Part shown: positions 1-8,561 of the stretch, piece after piece
Numbering within the stretch: position 1 is the first letter of the stretch
How the letters are laid out: the number at the start of each line of letters is the position of its first letter
Made by a program: the position numbers and the translations under genes
Notes under the pieces: model-generated
What the model was told of the DNA's origin: nothing
The model's input: only the letters and a program-made list of their open reading frames with translations
The model's database searches: none
Origin: Luteibacter sp. 9135
Lineage (GTDB): Bacteria; Pseudomonadota; Gammaproteobacteria; Xanthomonadales; Rhodanobacteraceae
Reading direction: 5' to 3'
NCBI RefSeq assembly: GCF_000745005.1
Contig: NZ_JQNB01000001.1
Location: forward strand, 3,837,501-3,901,500
DNA: 64,000 bases

Positions 1-333
1 GTCGCAAAGTCGAGCAGAACCCGTCCTTTTGAATCCACCTGATCTACTCGTGCCCCGGTATCGAGGAGCACCCTGACCATCAGGGGACATCCCGCGATGT
101 GAGTCACTGAGGGTGGCCAGGGTCATGGCTGTCCCGCACCGCACCGACCGCTCGGCCAGAAGATCAATCCGCTCGAACTCCAGATGTGGATTGGCTCCTT
201 TGCCGAGGACCATGCGCGCATCATGAGCGTCGCGACGGACGATGCTCAATAGCAACCCATCCTCCAGCCGTCCGGGCAGCCGGAAGATGAGTTGCCAAAA
301 CAGGACCTTGTGTTTGTCTCCATGACGGGACAC
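1..333 (-). pseudogene. Decayed ankyrin-type gene fragment, cut by left edge
   Basis: Reading the minus strand from about 333 gives an ankyrin-like text (GKGANPHLEFER near 185-200), then after a frame change GARVDQVDSKGRVLLDFA at 3-57. The last part is nearly identical to GGRIDQVDSKGRVLLDFA in the next gene (447-1600), so the two are paralogues. The two halves lie in different frames, with a TGA in the second frame near 123, which indicates a frameshift in this copy. The gene runs off the left edge, so the C-terminal part is unseen. Function unknown; ankyrin proteins bind other proteins. Confidence 0.5.
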
Positions 334-446
334 TCCATTGGGATGCAATACAAACTAACCAGGTTTTGAGCTCGGCCCGCCCCACTGCGATGCACGTCCG
401 TTTCCCATATCGGTCTACCTGAGTCGCCTGCATCATAGTGGAATCA

Positions 447-1600
447 TCAGAGGCGCCGTTGCACCGTTCCAGCATGCACCGCCGCGTGCGGAGTTGGGAG
501 CATCCTCATAAGCGAGAACCTTTCAATGACAACACGCAACCCTTCCGGCAGGACGTCGACGGGCCGTTGGTCATTGCCGTTGGTCATTGCCGTTGGTGAC
601 GTCCGGGTCCAGGCCGACCTGAAGCAACCAGTCGAGCACCCGTGGCGACCGTGCCAGGTGCAACAGGGTGTTGCCGTAGACGTCCTGGGGCCCAATAAAT
701 GGGACTGCGCCTTCAAAGAGCAACGCCAGACGTGGCTTGCCGGCACCCACTTTCCATTCCACGTCTTCAGCGACGACCGGCGGGACACCGCTGTCAATCA
801 ACACTGCAAGTCCCAGCACTGTCAGTCCCGTATAGACGTACTCGCCGTCGAGCTCAAGAAGGCTGTAGTCGTACCGGGGAACGGTGTCGGCGGCGCCCAT
901 CCCGATTAGTTTTGATACGCGCTCGGCATTCTTTTTGATGAGCGCATCGTGTAGGCAGTGCCACGCGCTGAACCGGGCCACGAGCGGCGGCGGGCCGCTG
1001 CCGGCACACGTAGCGTCCTTCGGTCCCTGCTCCCGATCGGCGGACCTGAAATAGTCTGCTCTGTCCAGCGCGCGTATCAGTTTGGGATTGACCACGGTCC
1101 GCCACAGGGTTTCCGGCACCATCAGTGGCGGCAACGGGTCGTCGCCGTAGTCGGGCCGAGCGCATGAGGCCACTGGCGGGTCAACGTCTCGCGCGACAGG
1201 TTCAGGCGCCCCGTGCTGATGGAGGTACGTGCACACCGCTGCTCCAGGCGAAATCGAGAAGCACCCGGCCCTTTGAATCCACCTGATCAATCCGGCCGCC
1301 GTGGTTGAGCACGAGCGGGGTCATCAAAAGGCTGTCGGTTGCAGCATCAATCACAACAGCAAGGGAAACGGCCGTCAGATCGCTGAAGATGCGATCGTGG
1401 ATGACCTCAATGGCATCGTTCTCCTCATCCATCGACGCGCCCCGGGCAAGGGCCTTGAGGACACCGTTGATGTCCCGGTTGAGAACAGCGAACGCCAGGG
1501 TCCGGGTGAGGTTTGGGGACGTTGCAGGCGAGGTGGTGCAGGCTGGCAAAGCGGGAGTTGCGGGATGTTCAAAGGGTGTCGTCATGACGGAATGCTCCAT
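447..1600 (-). pseudogene. Ankyrin-type gene broken by two frameshifts
   Basis: The N-terminal part is read from 1585 (GGAG about 10 bases upstream) to 1202, then the text continues in another frame from about 1290 to 571, and again in a third frame to the stop at 447. The middle contains ankyrin-like GNTLLHLARSPRVLDWLLQ. The second shift is explained by a tandem duplication of a 13-base unit at 563-588; the paralogous fragment at 4828-5000 has one unit, and with one unit the frame would continue through DVTNGNDQRPVDVLPEGLR to the end. The first shift lies somewhere in 1202-1290. Cytosolic, no signal peptide seen. Role unknown; it stands just before a defence-like gene run. Confidence 0.6.
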
Positions 1601-1930
1601 GGATGTATCCCCACCGTAACGACCGAACGGGGGCTGTCAAGGCCCCACTGTCCTTCTGCGAAGCAAGTCCGCGCCCCGTACTCGCCCGGGTCAGACCATC
1701 GATGAAATCATTTCACCGTACGCGATGCCGAGTGCCATAACCGTGGCGTTGTAGGTTCTTCCCCGAAACCATGGCCGCTGATGCATTGGTTTCAGCGGCA
1801 GGAAGCGCCGTGGGCATCGTAGGCTGATGCCATCGGTGCCACCACACGGCACGTCAGCGACGAACAATGAGCAAAGAGCACAAGTTCCCGGTCTTTTCAT
1901 GGCATGTACACCAATCTGCGGACACGAGCA

Positions 1931-1968
1931 TCACAATCCGTGACGCCAGCATTGTCACGATCCGTGAC
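1931..1968. promoter_or_regulatory. Tandem operator-like palindromes upstream of TIR gene
   Basis: Two 14-base copies, TCACAATCCGTGAC (1931-1944) and TCACGATCCGTGAC (1955-1968), repeat with a 24-base period. The second is itself a perfect palindrome of TCACG and CGTGA around ATC. A period near two helical turns fits a dimeric regulator binding on one face. It lies about 215-250 bases before the TIR start in a 581-base stretch (1601-2181) in which I see no other gene. The regulator is unknown. Confidence 0.35.
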
Positions 1969-2181
1969 AAGTCCTCCAAACACCGGGGCCAACAATCCTT
2001 CCGAGAGGCAGGAACCATGGTAAACAGGTCTCACATCGAGGGATGCGTCTCTCAAGGTGAGGGTATATGTCCCAAAATATCGCCTGCTTGTGCACGCCCC
2101 GAACGCACGCCGTCATCGCGTGTCTTTCCCTCGCGCGGCTCCCCGGTTACGCTCAGTCCATCAACGTTCAGGAGCGCACCG

Positions 2182-3174
2182 ATGGCCTCTGTTTTCTTCT
2201 CGTACTCCCATGCCGATGAGCAGCTCCGCAACGAGCTCGAGGTTCATCTTGCGATGCTCAAGCGGGAAGGCATCATCGACACGTGGCACGACCGCCGAAT
2301 CGAAGCAGGCGAGAACATCGACCGTGCCATTGATGAACGCATCAATGAAGACAACATAATCCTGCTTCTGGTCAGCCCCTCATTTCTTGACTCGGCATAC
2401 TGCTTCGACGTCGAACTCAAGCGTGCGATGGCGAGGCACGACGCGGGCGAAGCCGTCGTGATCCCCATCATTCTCCGGCCTTGTGACTGGACCCATGCGC
2501 CGTTCGGCAAACTTCTCGCGCTTCCGACTGATGCTCGCCCGGTGACAAGGTGGCCGGACAGGGATGAAGCGTATCTCGACATCGTCCGGGGAATCCGCCG
2601 CGTTGCCGAGCGCATCGCTGGCGACCAGGTGCAAACGACAGCATCGTCCGCGCCACCTGTCATGCGTGACCTGGCGTCCTCGCAGACAATTGACCGCGCT
2701 GGTCCCATGCATGCCGGAGAAGGACCCAGGTCAAGCAACCTCCGTCTTGCCAGGACGTTCACCCAGCGCGAGAAGGACCAGTTCACCGAGGAAGCCTTCC
2801 GCTACATCGCCCTGTATTTCGAGAATTCGCTGGCGGAGCTCGGCAAGCGAAACTTCGGCTTTGAGGGCATCTTCCGCAGCATCGACAACGGCCGGTTCAC
2901 CGCGAGCATTTACCATAACGGTGACGCGGTCGCCCGCTGCACCGTGTACGAGGGTGGAGACTTCGGCAGCGGCATTTACTATGCCCAAGGGGAAAATCGG
3001 GGGAACAACTCGTACAACGAGTCGCTGTCGGTCGATGCTGACGACCAGATGCTGTTCTTCCGCAGCTTCGGCATGTCCAGCATAGGTCAGGGGCAGGCAC
3101 AGAAGCTTTCCCATGAAGGGGCGGCTGAGCTCCTTTGGGGGCTGCTCATTGCGCCGCTTCAGGGACGGCGCTGA
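2182..3174 (+). CDS. TIR-domain protein, likely NAD-consuming defence effector
   Basis: The 330-residue product begins MASVFFSYSHADEQLRNELE, a classic bacterial TIR start. The TIR domain spans about residues 1-145, with the acidic residue expected for NADase activity at E78 in CFDVELK. A separate C-terminal domain (about 175-330; IALYFENSLAEL, GIYYAQGENRG) is one I do not recognise and may sense the trigger or oligomerise. The frame is open back to 1867, but 2182 is chosen because AGGAGC lies 8 bases upstream and the TIR fold starts there. TIR NADases abort phage-infected cells by NAD loss or by making a signal nucleotide. The next gene follows after 22 bases, so the two are likely one operon. 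Activity is inferred. Confidence 0.8.
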   Translation: MASVFFSYSHADEQLRNELEVHLAMLKREGIIDTWHDRRIEAGENIDRAIDERINEDNIILLLVSPSFLDSAYCFDVELKRAMARHDAGEAVVIPIILRPCDWTHAPFGKLLALPTDARPVTRWPDRDEAYLDIVRGIRRVAERIAGDQVQTTASSAPPVMRDLASSQTIDRAGPMHAGEGPRSSNLRLARTFTQREKDQFTEEAFRYIALYFENSLAELGKRNFGFEGIFRSIDNGRFTASIYHNGDAVARCTVYEGGDFGSGIYYAQGENRGNNSYNESLSVDADDQMLFFRSFGMSSIGQGQAQKLSHEGAAELLWGLLIAPLQGRR

Positions 3175-3196
3175 GGAGAGAGACGAGGCCGCCCCC

Positions 3197-4063
3197 ATGA
3201 CCGCAACTGACCCAGACCTGCAACTCTACCGGGCAGCGTTTTCCGCCTACCTCGACGCCCTAGCGCCTTTGCGGCCGACGGGTGACCGCCCGCTGCCGTA
3301 CGACCTCGTGGAGACCGTCACAACCGTTAGATGGCACATGCCAATCCTGGACGCTCTCATTGCGGGGGATATCCGGGAGTCGCTCAACGACATCCATCAA
3401 TGGCAAAGCCAGCTGATTTCACTGCAGGCGTGGGTGGCGGTCGTCAGCTCCGGGCAATTCGAGGATGACGACGCATGGACCCTCAGGCGCGACTGGGTCG
3501 AACCGTTGGCCACGTGGTGCCTTCTCCAGCCAGCGGCGACGCGCGATCGCCTCGGCAACCTCGCCACAAACGTTGTCCATCACGGCCGTGTGTCGACGGA
3601 CTCCACCTACCCCGACCGGCTCGAAGGCGACGACACGAACCGGTTCCTCAACCGTCCGGCAAGGGAGCGCCAGTTGCGTCGTATCGGTGAAAACGTAAAA
3701 GCGCTTCCCGCCTTTCTCGACCGGCTCCTGGCACTCGACGGCAAGACATTCAAGAGAGAGACATTCAACTTCAGGAACCGTGCAAGCCATTCCATCGCGC
3801 CACGGCTCGAACAGGGATTCACCCAGATGGTGACGCGCATCGTGGGGCCGTTTGAAACACTCGTGCCGCAATCGGGCGGCACCTTCGAACTTGTTCTCGA
3901 CCCTAAACGCCTCGCGGTCTACTACGGCTTCGGTGGGACGCCGCCGCTGGCGCTCGATGTGGCAGCCACGCTTGTGGCTGACGAGTACAAGAAAGCACGC
4001 GCAGCGGTTGACGCCTACCTTGATCTTGTCCGCGACATCATCGACGGCATCGCCAAACGTTGA
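3197..4063 (+). CDS. Unknown protein with HEPN-type RNxxxH motif
   Basis: A 288-residue soluble, mostly helical protein. Near residues 190-200 it reads NFRNRASHSI: R193, N194 and H198 match the Rx4H signature (R-N-x-x-x-H) of HEPN ribonucleases, and the flanking text resembles HEPN helices. No other domain is recognised. It starts 22 bases after the TIR gene and could be its RNase partner or a second effector arm. HEPN proteins usually cleave RNA in defence or toxin-antitoxin systems. The motif is short, so a chance match is possible; the family is otherwise unknown to me. Confidence 0.55.
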   Translation: MTATDPDLQLYRAAFSAYLDALAPLRPTGDRPLPYDLVETVTTVRWHMPILDALIAGDIRESLNDIHQWQSQLISLQAWVAVVSSGQFEDDDAWTLRRDWVEPLATWCLLQPAATRDRLGNLATNVVHHGRVSTDSTYPDRLEGDDTNRFLNRPARERQLRRIGENVKALPAFLDRLLALDGKTFKRETFNFRNRASHSIAPRLEQGFTQMVTRIVGPFETLVPQSGGTFELVLDPKRLAVYYGFGGTPPLALDVAATLVADEYKKARAAVDAYLDLVRDIIDGIAKR

Positions 4064-4122
4064 CGTGGATCCAAGGCAAAGCGGCGCGAATCCCGAGCCT
4101 GAACGGCCACATCGCACAAACG

Positions 4123-4139
4123 TTACGTGTGACACGTAA
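4123..4139. promoter_or_regulatory. Perfect 17-base palindrome, possible operator
   Basis: TTACGTGT and ACACGTAA are separated by one G, giving an exact inverted repeat in the gap after the HEPN-like gene, about 207 bases before the next start. No T run follows, so it is more like a protein-binding site than a terminator. Confidence 0.3.
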
Positions 4140-4346
4140 GGCTATCTAACGAACGACTTGAATTTGGAAACAAACTCGCTGTCATCCGGCGGGGCATGCT
4201 CAATGAACTTCCTCACCCCTTCCCGAGGGCGCCGTGTCAGGTGGAACGTGAGCGACCCAAAACGAACGTGCCTAACGCAGCCGTTTCGATCTACCGTTGG
4301 AAAGCGCAAGCGCGATACTGTCGTCCCTCCCAACCTGGAAATCTCC

Positions 4347-4766
4347 ATGACCACTCCTGACCCTGATTTCGCACCCAAGCTTGCCGAAAAGCTCATCGCC
4401 GCTCTCACTCTCTCCATCGCCAAACTCATCCTGTCGCAGGTGCCATGGCAAAAGCTCAAAGTCTATCTCGCGCGTGCGGGTCAATATTTCATTCAAAGCC
4501 TGACATTCCGGACGGCCGGGAAGGGCCGCAATAAACTCAGCGACTTCGGCGCCTCCGTCGTCTTTTACCTGCTTGCTATCCTGGCCACGGTTGAATTTGC
4601 CTGCGCCATCTTCATGTCCTTCGACGCGGACCATCCGATTGCCATCTGGCGCCGTGGCGCGGGGCTGTTGGTTGGCCTTGTGATGATGATTGTTGCCAGG
4701 GCCTGCCACGTTGAAGCCGATGACTTGAGAGACCGACTCAGCAAGAAGAGCCGAAGGCTCTGGTAA
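4347..4766 (+). CDS. Small membrane protein with two C-terminal helices
   Basis: A 139-residue product with an amphipathic N-terminal half and two membrane segments, VVFYLLAILATVEFACAIF (about 69-88) and GLLVGLVMMIVARA (about 104-118), then a charged tail DDLRDRLSKKSRRLW. The frame is open from 4158, but 4347 is the better start since the upstream text is low-quality. Family not recognised. Among TIR and HEPN-like genes a two-helix protein could be a pore-forming effector, which is speculation from context. Confidence 0.6.
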   Translation: MTTPDPDFAPKLAEKLIAALTLSIAKLILSQVPWQKLKVYLARAGQYFIQSLTFRTAGKGRNKLSDFGASVVFYLLAILATVEFACAIFMSFDADHPIAIWRRGAGLLVGLVMMIVARACHVEADDLRDRLSKKSRRLW

Positions 4767-4827
4767 TCCAGTGCCCGGACGGGGCTATCCCGGCCGGGGG
4801 TACCGACGCGGTCAGCCGTAGTGCTGT

Positions 4828-5000
4828 GTAAGAGGCGCGGTTGCGCGGTTGCACTGTTTCAGCACGCACGGCCGCACGCGGAGTTCGGAGCGTCCTGTTC
4901 AGGAGGAAGCGCTCAACGATCGCCCGGAGTTCCTCCGGTATGACCCCAACCGGCCGTTGGCCATCGCCATTGGTGACGTCAGCGTCCAGTCCGGGCTCGA
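4828..5000 (-). pseudogene. Remnant of the ankyrin-type gene C-terminus
   Basis: The minus strand reads LEPGLDADVTNGDGQRPVGV and then EELRAIVERFLLNRTLRT, closely parallel to the last 60 residues of the broken gene at 447-1600. It carries only one copy of the 13-base unit duplicated there. The text upstream no longer resembles an ankyrin protein, so only a 3' fragment survives. It shares its location with the otherwise gene-free interval 4767-5271. Confidence 0.55.
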
Positions 5001-5197
5001 GCAGCCAGCAACGCCCCTGGCGAGCCTGCAACCCGTGTCCGTGACCACCCACCCACACGGACTCCATCGCACGCCTTCCGGCCGCCACGCGGCTGCCCGG
5101 CGGCGGACACGGAACAACATGGCGGGCGTCCAGCCAACGCAGTCGAGATATCGTCGGCCCATACGTTCGCTGGACGAATATAACCAAAATGATAAAA

Positions 5198-5219
5198 AGC
5201 GCCGGGGCGCCCCGGCGCT
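5198..5219 (-). terminator. 22-base perfect palindrome with T-run on minus strand
   Basis: Eleven-base arms AGCGCCGGGGC / GCCCCGGCGCT abut directly. On the minus strand the stem is followed by TTTTTA, the form of a factor-independent terminator; on the plus strand no T-run follows. No minus-strand gene lies upstream to be terminated, so it may be a relic of the decayed ankyrin locus or a REP-like element. Confidence 0.35.
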
Positions 5220-5271
5220 ACTTGACAACACGCCAGCCGCCGTTAGCTTGTTGTCTTTGGGGCTGTCGCCG

Positions 5272-5832
5272 ATGTCTTCCCAGACCACCCTGCCCGACCT
5301 TCCTGCCCTCCAAGCGCACTTTGAACGCATGGGGCACACGCTGCGTTTCGATGTCGAATCCCATGCGGATGATGGCCCTTGGGTGCTTGCCCGCCCGCAC
5401 GCGGGTATTGCGGAGGAAACCTTCCTGACACTCGAGCAGCTGTGGGAATGGTGGCTTGCTGAGGTTGTGTGGATCCTCAACACGGACACGGAGTACCGAC
5501 TCCTCAAGGCCTGGTATCGCACGGGGACCCCCGATGAATGCGCCGCACTCGAATCATGGGCAGACCCCGATTCGGACCTGGAAGGCACCGTCCGCCCCTT
5601 TCGCCGCTATGACCAGTTCCTCGGCCGCTCCGCCATCGGTGTCCATCATCTACCGGAGGACTGGCCGAACATTGTTCGCAGCATCGAAGCGCGCTGTGTG
5701 CATCCGTCAGAGCGCAGCCGCTCAAGACTGCATCGCTTCATCGGTCGGGAGAATGGTCGGCGCGCGCGTCAGGCCCTCGCTGCCGCAGTGCCCGAGTCCG
5801 CTCGAGCCGCCAGGGTGCCGCACCGCCTCTAG
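5272..5832 (+). CDS. Unknown protein, paralogue of the gene at 14146
   Basis: A 186-residue soluble protein with no recognised domain. Its middle (LEQLWEWWLAEVVWILN, then KAWYRTGTPDECAALESW) aligns by eye with DDLCEWWRQWIGGAYFVL and RDTWSSDGPERAAIDAW in the product at 14146-14745. The two form a small island family with an EWW core, a T-x-LL helix and an acidic AA-W segment. The start at 5272 is the first Met of the well-formed text; earlier frame reaches into debris. It ends 42 bases before the nuclease-like gene and is probably co-transcribed. Function unknown. Confidence 0.6.
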   Translation: MSSQTTLPDLPALQAHFERMGHTLRFDVESHADDGPWVLARPHAGIAEETFLTLEQLWEWWLAEVVWILNTDTEYRLLKAWYRTGTPDECAALESWADPDSDLEGTVRPFRRYDQFLGRSAIGVHHLPEDWPNIVRSIEARCVHPSERSRSRLHRFIGRENGRRARQALAAAVPESARAARVPHRL

Positions 5833-5874
5833 GTCGCTGTTAAAGTCAGCCACCTCTTGTTGCCGGACACCGTT

Positions 5875-7266
5875 ATGGACAACCTGCGTCACGCCCTGCT
5901 CGGCCGGTACCGGCTCTCAAACCGTGCTCCCGAAGCGGTGGAGGCCTCGTTCCGGCACACGCTCAACCAGCTCTCAGGCAACGGCATGCTGACGACGATG
6001 GACGAGGAGACCATCACAGCGGCGATCCTGGGTGGGTTCATTACGTCCTTCCCCATCTGCACTGCCGCCTTTGCACCCGAGACACCCCCCGGTGAACCTG
6101 CGGACCCCACAACGCAACCCCGCCCTCGATGCGCATGGGGCCAATATGGAAAAGCGGCCGGCGGCGAGGCCAAGGAGCTTGAATCCAGGCGCGGCGCCGA
6201 TTTCGCCCTCATCATCTGGGACAGCGAAGAATGGGCTCGCGTGGCCCTGTTCCAAGCAAAGCGTCTCGAGCCACCCTCCAGTTCGGGCAGTGCCAACCCC
6301 AGCCACACCCTGGCCAATCCCGGGGACTCCCTGACCGTCAACGGCGCGGGACCGCTTGAGGCCATCGCGCCGGGCACAGCGCTCTTGAATGTGCACCGGC
6401 GCACCGACAAGGTCGCCGGAAAGCCCTGGCGCCCGTCCCAGATGGTGACCCTCGAGCAGACCGGTCGCTGGCTGATGATGGCGGAGGATGTGCGTGCGGG
6501 TAACGGCTCGCTCGACGATTTCAAGAAAGCCATTGCGGCAGCAGACCGGGTGGTCCCCCAGGCACAAAGGGAAGAACGGCTGGGCGATGAATCGGAAGAC
6601 GAATTCGCTGCGTTCAACTTCCGTGCCGTGCTCGACCAGCACGAATACAAAAATGACCATGGCAAGGTCGAAGACTTCTGGCGGGCGCACTTGCGCCGCC
6701 GCACGCCGGTGCCGGCCCAGAAGGACATGCACTGGATTCACTATCTCGCCTACACGCGAGCGGCGGCCACAGCAACGGACGCGGACGGGGTCACTGACCC
6801 GTTTGATGACATGGTTCTCTGCGTTCCGTTGTCCGGCCTCACCGACAAGATGGACCGCGAACGAGAGGAGACCCCTTTCAAGAAAAACGTGATCGACCTG
6901 TCGACAGCGAAGGCCTACCGTTTCATCGATGTGTTGCTCAACGCATTCGGGCCTGACAACCCTGGCCTGGACGGCGACAGACGTGACGGATGGCTTGCCA
7001 TGCATACCGACACGGTCAAGGCCATGCTCCCCCGCCTGCAGCAACTCGGCACCGTTTTTGTGACCACCGACAAGGGCGGCCGAAGCACCGATGTGGTCCT
7101 GGATGCAACCCTTTCCGCGTCCTGCGATGCCACACCGGCCTCTGCCCCCGACGGGATGGGTCAGACGGCACAAAACGCCGTTCCCGCAAAGGCGGACATC
7201 GCAGCCCTTGACGCGACCATGCAGCCCGCCAAACCCGGGTATCGCCCACCGAAGTTCGGACACTAG
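5875..7266 (+). CDS. Unknown protein with PD-(D/E)xK-like nuclease core
   Basis: A 463-residue protein. Residues about 100-131 read KELESRRGADFALI, then VALFQAKRL: E101/E103, D109 and Q127-A-K129 fit the E...D...QxK pattern of Mrr-like restriction folds, with the two strands spaced as expected. The remaining ~330 residues (MHWIHYLAYTRA, NVIDLSTAKAYRFIDVLLNA) match nothing I know and may bind a target. A Met at 5857 is also in frame; 5875 is preferred. No signal peptide or membrane segment. Its setting beside TIR and Mrr genes supports a defence role, which is inferred. Confidence 0.6.
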   Translation: MDNLRHALLGRYRLSNRAPEAVEASFRHTLNQLSGNGMLTTMDEETITAAILGGFITSFPICTAAFAPETPPGEPADPTTQPRPRCAWGQYGKAAGGEAKELESRRGADFALIIWDSEEWARVALFQAKRLEPPSSSGSANPSHTLANPGDSLTVNGAGPLEAIAPGTALLNVHRRTDKVAGKPWRPSQMVTLEQTGRWLMMAEDVRAGNGSLDDFKKAIAAADRVVPQAQREERLGDESEDEFAAFNFRAVLDQHEYKNDHGKVEDFWRAHLRRRTPVPAQKDMHWIHYLAYTRAAATATDADGVTDPFDDMVLCVPLSGLTDKMDREREETPFKKNVIDLSTAKAYRFIDVLLNAFGPDNPGLDGDRRDGWLAMHTDTVKAMLPRLQQLGTVFVTTDKGGRSTDVVLDATLSASCDATPASAPDGMGQTAQNAVPAKADIAALDATMQPAKPGYRPPKFGH

Positions 7267-7421
7267 CCGGGAGCGGCAACGTTTGCCCTCGAGCCCGACA
7301 TCGCTCCTTCTCGCTGACCGACTCCGCCCCACCTAGTGACGATTGACACATTCCCCTCCAACAGTCCCGGCGTCGTCCAGACGCACGCTCTCATCTCTCA
7401 CTCATTCACACCCCTATCCCC

Positions 7422-8396
7422 ATGATCCCGCACACGTTCGCCGACACCGACTGGGACTGGTTTTTCAGCTCCCTTGCCCAATCCGCTGCCGCCATCGTCG
7501 CCATCTTCGCCGGTTTCATCATCAACAAGGTGCTTGCCAACCAGGCTGCGCACGAAGCGGGCATCCAGGAGATGGTGCACTTGGAGACGGAGGCGAAACG
7601 GCTTGGTGCCGAGGCTGCAGCGCGCAGGTTCGAATGGTATTCCAGGCGGTACAACGAAGATGCGCTCGAGGAGGCGGACGCGCACCTCAAAAACACCGAC
7701 GAGTCGGACGACGACCAGCTCACGGCCGACGGCCTCCTTGCGGAATTCCCCATGTCACCGTTCGTGGCGCCTGACGCCAACCGCGCGGCGATGGATGCAC
7801 TCCTGCAGGCGCATCTTGACGCGCGACAAAAGGCGCGCGAACGACGCAACCGTCCGCTGACGCCAGCTGCTGCCGCCGTGCTGAAGAGAACCGGCATGCC
7901 GGCCGGCGTTGATGCGTTTGTTGAGAGGTCGGTCCGAACCCTGCCCCGCATCCCCAACACGGAGTTGCTGAAGATGTTGCGCACCGAACGCGAGCGCATC
8001 GATGAGGTGCGCCGCAAGGTCGACCATCACATCCGGCTGATTGGAAACTGCCTCGCCTCCAGCGGAAAGGCGGCAGGCAACCGGCGCGCCATGCGGTTCT
8101 GGCTTGCCTTGGTCGTCGTGCTCTTCCTTGCCGGGGTCATCTACCCATTGTCTTTCCTGCCCTCCCCGACCGCGCCGAAATTGTCTGTGCGGCCAACGGA
8201 CATCCTTGGCGCACTCGTCTCCGTCCGGGGTGCCCTGCTCTCCCTCGTCTCGGCCGCTTTCCTTGCGGTAGTCGGGGTCTTTGCCCGCATCAATGAGCGG
8301 ACGGTGACGCCGACCGACCTGGTGAATGAATTGTCCGGCCACATGCGCGTCACGGCATACGCGGTGGAATTTGGTGTTGCAGATTCCGCCGCGTGA
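7422..8396 (+). CDS. Membrane protein with N- and C-terminal helices
   Basis: A 324-residue protein. A hydrophobic helix near residues 18-36 (SAAAIVAIFAGFIINKVL) follows the start DWDWFFSSLAQ. A long charged cytoplasmic stretch (about 40-225, rich in E, A and R and probably coiled coil) comes next, and two more membrane segments (FWLALVVVLFLAGVIYPLSF and ALLSLVSAAFLAVVGVFARI) lie near the C-terminus. I recall similar hypothetical proteins with the same N-terminal text but no known function. It sits inside the defence-like run and could be a membrane effector or scaffold. Start 7422 is the first Met and matches the helix position. Confidence 0.65.
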   Translation: MIPHTFADTDWDWFFSSLAQSAAAIVAIFAGFIINKVLANQAAHEAGIQEMVHLETEAKRLGAEAAARRFEWYSRRYNEDALEEADAHLKNTDESDDDQLTADGLLAEFPMSPFVAPDANRAAMDALLQAHLDARQKARERRNRPLTPAAAAVLKRTGMPAGVDAFVERSVRTLPRIPNTELLKMLRTERERIDEVRRKVDHHIRLIGNCLASSGKAAGNRRAMRFWLALVVVLFLAGVIYPLSFLPSPTAPKLSVRPTDILGALVSVRGALLSLVSAAFLAVVGVFARINERTVTPTDLVNELSGHMRVTAYAVEFGVADSAA

Positions 8397-8561
8397 GGCC
8401 CGATAGGGGTGACCGCCCCGACCATTGATGCAAGGGGGCGCGTCTGATGCACATTTCCGGCCCCATCTCATCCGGCAGGCGACAAGTCGTGCGCGGCAGG
8501 ACAACGCGGGTCGGGTACGATGCGCCCAAGGAATCTTAAAAGAATCAGCGCACTCGCCGAC

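Noticed and set aside
5974..7332. 452-residue minus-strand frame
   Set aside because: Antisense of the nuclease-like gene at 5875-7266; no domain, and all neighbours read on the plus strand.
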